Part shown: positions 62,003 through 64,000 of the stretch, in pieces
How positions within the stretch are numbered: the first letter of the stretch is position 1
How the letters are laid out: each line of letters opens with the position of its first letter
Assembly: GCF_003014555.1 (NCBI RefSeq)
Contig: NZ_PYGE01000001.1
Location: forward strand, 310,001 to 374,000
Direction: 5' to 3'
DNA: 64,000 bases
Source: Haloactinopolyspora alba
GTDB taxonomy: Bacteria; Actinomycetota; Actinomycetes; Jiangellales; Jiangellaceae
Program-made: the position numbers and the translations under genes
Notes under the pieces: model-generated
What the model saw: only the letters and a program-made list of their open reading frames with translations
The model's database searches: none
Told to the model about the DNA's origin: nothing

Positions 62003-63353
62003 CGTCGCGGACCGCGCCACTGCTCTGCGGGACCACCCGCACCGACCGCAGCGCGTTGTCGTAGGCGTCCATCGCCGAGTCGGTCCGGCCCAGGTCGCGG
62101 TACAGGTCCGCGAGCTCGCGCCAGGCCGCCGCGGCCACCCGCGTCGCGCCCATCGACTCGAGCATCGACGCGGCGAGCACGGCCTCGCGGATGCTGCCGT
62201 CGACGTCGCCCTGTGCGCGCACGATGCGCGCCAGCGTGAGCCGGGCCAGAGCGGCGCCGACCCGCGGCTGGTCACCCAGTTCGCGCAGCGACTCGTCGAC
62301 CGCGGCCTTGGCCTCGTCGAGCCGCCCGAGCAGCGCGAGAGCGTCGGCACGGTGCTTGTGGTACGCGGCCACGTCCACGCTGCCGCCGTAGCGCTTGATG
62401 CTCTCGGCCACGCCGTCGAGGATGTCCAGAGCCTCTTGCGCCTTCGGCTCGGTGCCCTGGAGCAGCAGCCACGCGTGCGCCACCTTGAGCCGGGCGAGGT
62501 TCCGCAGGTCGTCACCCTCGCCGAACATCGCCAGTGCGCGATCGACGAGGTTGAGCGCGAGCGCAAGCTCACCGCGCGACTCCGCGACCAGGGACGCGTT
62601 CCAGTACGCCGCGCCGCGGGTGTGCGGAGCGCCGATCTTGTCCGCCGCCGCGACGAGCTCCGCCGACAGCGACTTCGAACGGACGAGGTCGCCACGGCTC
62701 TGGTACGCGCCGAGAACGGTGCACCCGAGCCGGATGTACTCGTCGGTGCTCTCGAGACCGAGGTCGCCGGCGGCCCGGCGCGCCTCCTCGCCGACCTGGA
62801 TCGCCATGTCGAAGTCGCCCGCGCGGTCGTAGCAACGCGTCAGCGCGATGGCGACGTCGAGCCAGGACTGCACCTCGGGGCTCTGCCGTGCCTCGTCGGC
62901 GAGCTCGTTGAGCAGTTCGATGGCGCCTTCGAGGTCGCCGTTGCGCTCGCGGGCGTTGGCCCGGCCGAGCCGGGCCTGCCGGTCCTGCTCGTCGTTGAGG
63001 CCGGGGTCACCCATGAGCTCGGTGAACTGCTGGTAGGCCTCTTCGGCACGGCCCTCACGCAGCGCCACCTCGGCGCGGCCCAGGGCGAGCCGGGCGCGGG
63101 TGCGCACGGACGCGTCCACCCCGTCGCGGAGATATTCGACGTCGATGCGCAGCCTTTCGGCGATGTGCGCAAGCGCCGAGGCCGCCGGCTGACGGCGGCC
63201 GCTCTCGACGAGCGAGACGTAGCTCGGCGACAACATGCCCTCGGCGATCTCGGCCTGGGAAAGGCCGAGCTCCAACCGGCGGGATCGGATACGCTGCCCG
63301 ACGGGCGTCGGAAGCGGCGCCTCGTCCACTGTTGCTGGCTGGTCATCTGTCAT
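61968..63353 (-). CDS. HTH-TPR transcriptional regulator with RRNPP-like architecture
   Basis: A 461-residue cytosolic regulator. An XRE-type helix-turn-helix (IRSRRLELGLSQAEIAEGM then SPSYVSLVESGRRQP, about residues 13-52) is followed by about ten helical TPR-like repeats (ALGRAEVALREGRAEEAYQQF and similar) to the end. This is the plan of peptide-binding RRNPP-type regulators. ATG 63353 is preferred to TTG 63368; a CTGTCATGACAG palindrome covers the start codon and could be an autoregulatory site. The divergent neighbour encodes a tiny secreted peptide (63423-63545), which is the natural candidate ligand. No match to a specific known regulator is claimed. Confidence 0.85.
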   Translation of the reverse strand: MTDDQPATVDEAPLPTPVGQRIRSRRLELGLSQAEIAEGMLSPSYVSLVESGRRQPAASALAHIAERLRIDVEYLRDGVDASVRTRARLALGRAEVALREGRAEEAYQQFTELMGDPGLNDEQDRQARLGRANARERNGDLEGAIELLNELADEARQSPEVQSWLDVAIALTRCYDRAGDFDMAIQVGEEARRAAGDLGLESTDEYIRLGCTVLGAYQSRGDLVRSKSLSAELVAAADKIGAPHTRGAAYWNASLVAESRGELALALNLVDRALAMFGEGDDLRNLARLKVAHAWLLLQGTEPKAQEALDILDGVAESIKRYGGSVDVAAYHKHRADALALLGRLDEAKAAVDESLRELGDQPRVGAALARLTLARIVRAQGDVDGSIREAVLAASMLESMGATRVAAAAWRELADLYRDLGRTDSAMDAYDNALRSVRVVPQSSGAVRDVNRGGLELEHA

Positions 63354-63358
63354 GACAG
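63347..63358. promoter_or_regulatory. 12-bp palindrome over the HTH-TPR start codon
   Basis: CTGTCATGACAG is a perfect palindrome that includes the ATG start at 63353-63351. It lies between the regulator and the divergent peptide gene and may be the regulator's own operator. Confidence 0.5.
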
Positions 63359-63422
63359 TATTGGACAACAGTCAGTCACAATTTGCCACCCCCGAATAGC
63401 TACTTGAGGAGTTCGATCAAGG

Positions 63423-63545
63423 ATGGGACGTGTCAAGCGAGTAGCCGCCGCCATCGCTACGACGTTCGCCATCATGTTCGCCGTGGCCGCTCCCGCAGCG
63501 GCGACGACGTCCACGCCTGACGAACCGGGCATGTACTGCTGCTGA
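63423..63545 (+). CDS. 40-residue secreted mini-peptide precursor, candidate pheromone
   Basis: A 40-codon frame: MGRVKRVAAAIATTFAIMF is a short signal peptide (basic start, hydrophobic core), the APAAA sequence would be cut after residue 27, and a 13-residue peptide TTSTPDEPGMYCC ends the chain with two cysteines. ATG 63423 has GAGGAG 11 bases upstream. A perfect 15-bp stem-loop follows 18 bases after its stop, so it is a discrete gene. It is divergent from the HTH-TPR regulator with 69 bases between them. Such a pair suggests an exported, re-imported signal. The peptide was too short for automatic gene calls. Confidence 0.7.
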   Translation: MGRVKRVAAAIATTFAIMFAVAAPAAATTSTPDEPGMYCC

Positions 63546-63563
63546 TCCGGCAGTCCTAGTGCC

Positions 63564-63615
63564 GCATGGACGGCATCCGGCGTCTCGCCCCCCGAACGCT
63601 GGATGCCGTCCATGC
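63564..63615 (+). terminator. Hairpin terminator after the mini-peptide gene
   Basis: GCATGGACGGCATCC (63564-63578) and GGATGCCGTCCATGC (63601-63615) form a perfect 15-bp stem with a 22-base loop. Confidence 0.8.
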
Positions 63616-63651
63616 TCTGTCCGCGCGCACTGACGCGTGGTTCCACGTCGG

Positions 63652-63679
63652 CGCTGATGTGTGATGTCTCACATCAGCG
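63652..63679 (-). terminator. Hairpin terminator of the hisC-like gene
   Basis: CGCTGATGTG and CACATCAGCG form a perfect 10-bp stem with an 8-base loop, placed after the minus-strand hisC-like stop. Confidence 0.75.
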
Positions 63680-63711
63680 TTTCGGGGTGGCTCACCGGCC
63701 CTGCCGCCGGG

Positions 63712-64000
63712 CTATGGCCAGTCCGAGGCCAGCTGGATGAAGCGGTCGTTGGCCTCCTGCTCGCCGATGGTGACGCGGCACCCCTCGCCGGCGAACGGCC
63801 GCACCACCAGCCCGTGCGCCTCGCAGTGGGCGGCGAAGTCCGTGGTCCGCTCGCCCAGTGCCAGCCAGACGAAGTTGGCGTGGGTCACCGGCACGTCCCA
63901 ACCCTGCGACAGCAGCGCTTCCCGGACCCGCGTCCGTTCGGCCACCAGCGCCTCCACCCGCTCCAGCAGCGCGTCCTCGTGTGCCAGCGACTCGACGGCC
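63712..64000 (-). CDS. hisC: Histidinol-phosphate/aromatic aminotransferase (5' part outside window)
   Basis: Only the C-terminal 95 residues are present. [14 protein letters not shown] and [27 protein letters not shown] are the typical end of the PLP-dependent HisC/Pat aminotransferases, including the conserved Arg that binds the substrate carboxylate in GCRVTIG. The frame is open to base 64000. It would transfer amino groups in histidine or aromatic amino-acid synthesis; whether it is HisC or the phenylalanine type cannot be told from this part. Confidence 0.8.
   Translation of the reverse strand, partial: AVESLAHEDALLERVEALVAERTRVREALLSQGWDVPVTHANFVWLALGERTTDFAAHCEAHGLVVRPFAGEGCRVTIGEQEANDRFIQLASDWP

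Overview
The window is GC-rich chromosomal DNA with long overlapping ORFs, many GTG starts, ATGA/GTGA translational couplings and several apparently leaderless promoters (TANNNT about 7-8 nt before the start codon). This suggests an actinobacterium. A DUF222/HNH endonuclease, a FadE5-type acyl-CoA dehydrogenase and a gene block in the same order as Mycobacterium Rv2597-Rv2601 agree with that. My guess is a Jiangella-like or related soil actinobacterium; the genus is not proven. I saw no rRNA, tRNA, CRISPR array, prophage or complete insertion sequence.

Layout. 1-4.5 kb: nitrate assimilation (electron-transfer flavoprotein, an internally shortened molybdopterin nitrate reductase, a NarK-type transporter). 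4.5-7.1 kb: a DUF385 F420-type oxidoreductase divergent from a MarR regulator with a clear operator, then a ThrE-type exporter. 7.2-9.7 kb: arsenic pair (flavoprotein plus ACR3 efflux pump). 9.7-12.9 kb: a four-gene orphan type VII secretion effector module. 12.9-18.5 kb: FprA-type reductase, a class A penicillin-binding protein with an EPT-repeat tail, and a DUF222/HNH endonuclease. 18.6-24.4 kb: tex with an apparent +1 frameshift, a small membrane protein, a FabH-like synthase divergent from a TetR regulator, and a K+ channel. 24.4-28.1 kb: the membrane aminopropyltransferase/DUF350/DUF4247/DUF2617/DUF4178 operon. 28.2-33.6 kb: an acetyltransferase, a 1174-residue repeat protein flanked by two near-identical hairpins and clusters of DnaA-box-like sites, and a META-domain lipoprotein. 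33.7-40.7 kb: FadE5-like dehydrogenase, DEAD-box helicase, three-gene ABC exporter. 40.7-47.3 kb: S9 peptidase and an alpha-glucoside-type ABC import operon with its LacI regulator. 47.4-56 kb: phenylacetate genes (paaN, a paaH-paaI fusion, paaJ) facing a branched-chain 2-oxoacid dehydrogenase operon (E1a-E1b-E2). Two copies of a palindromic element lie here, one of them inside the E2 reading frame. 56-64 kb: a sortase-anchored thioester-domain surface protein, a thioesterase, mntH-mntR, an EamA exporter, an HTH-TPR regulator divergent from a 40-residue secreted-peptide gene, and the end of a hisC-like gene.

How the parts work together. The nitrate genes would import and reduce nitrate, but the reductase copy here lacks its molybdenum-ligand segment. 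The paa and bkd genes both feed acyl-CoA metabolism, as does the FadE5 homologue. The ABC/LacI block is a self-regulated sugar import operon. mntH-mntR is a self-regulated manganese uptake pair. The best candidates for an undescribed system are the HTH-TPR regulator with its divergent mini-peptide at 61968-63545 (architecture of a peptide-pheromone circuit), the orphan type VII effector module at 9733-12899, and the membrane aminopropyltransferase operon at 24454-28110.
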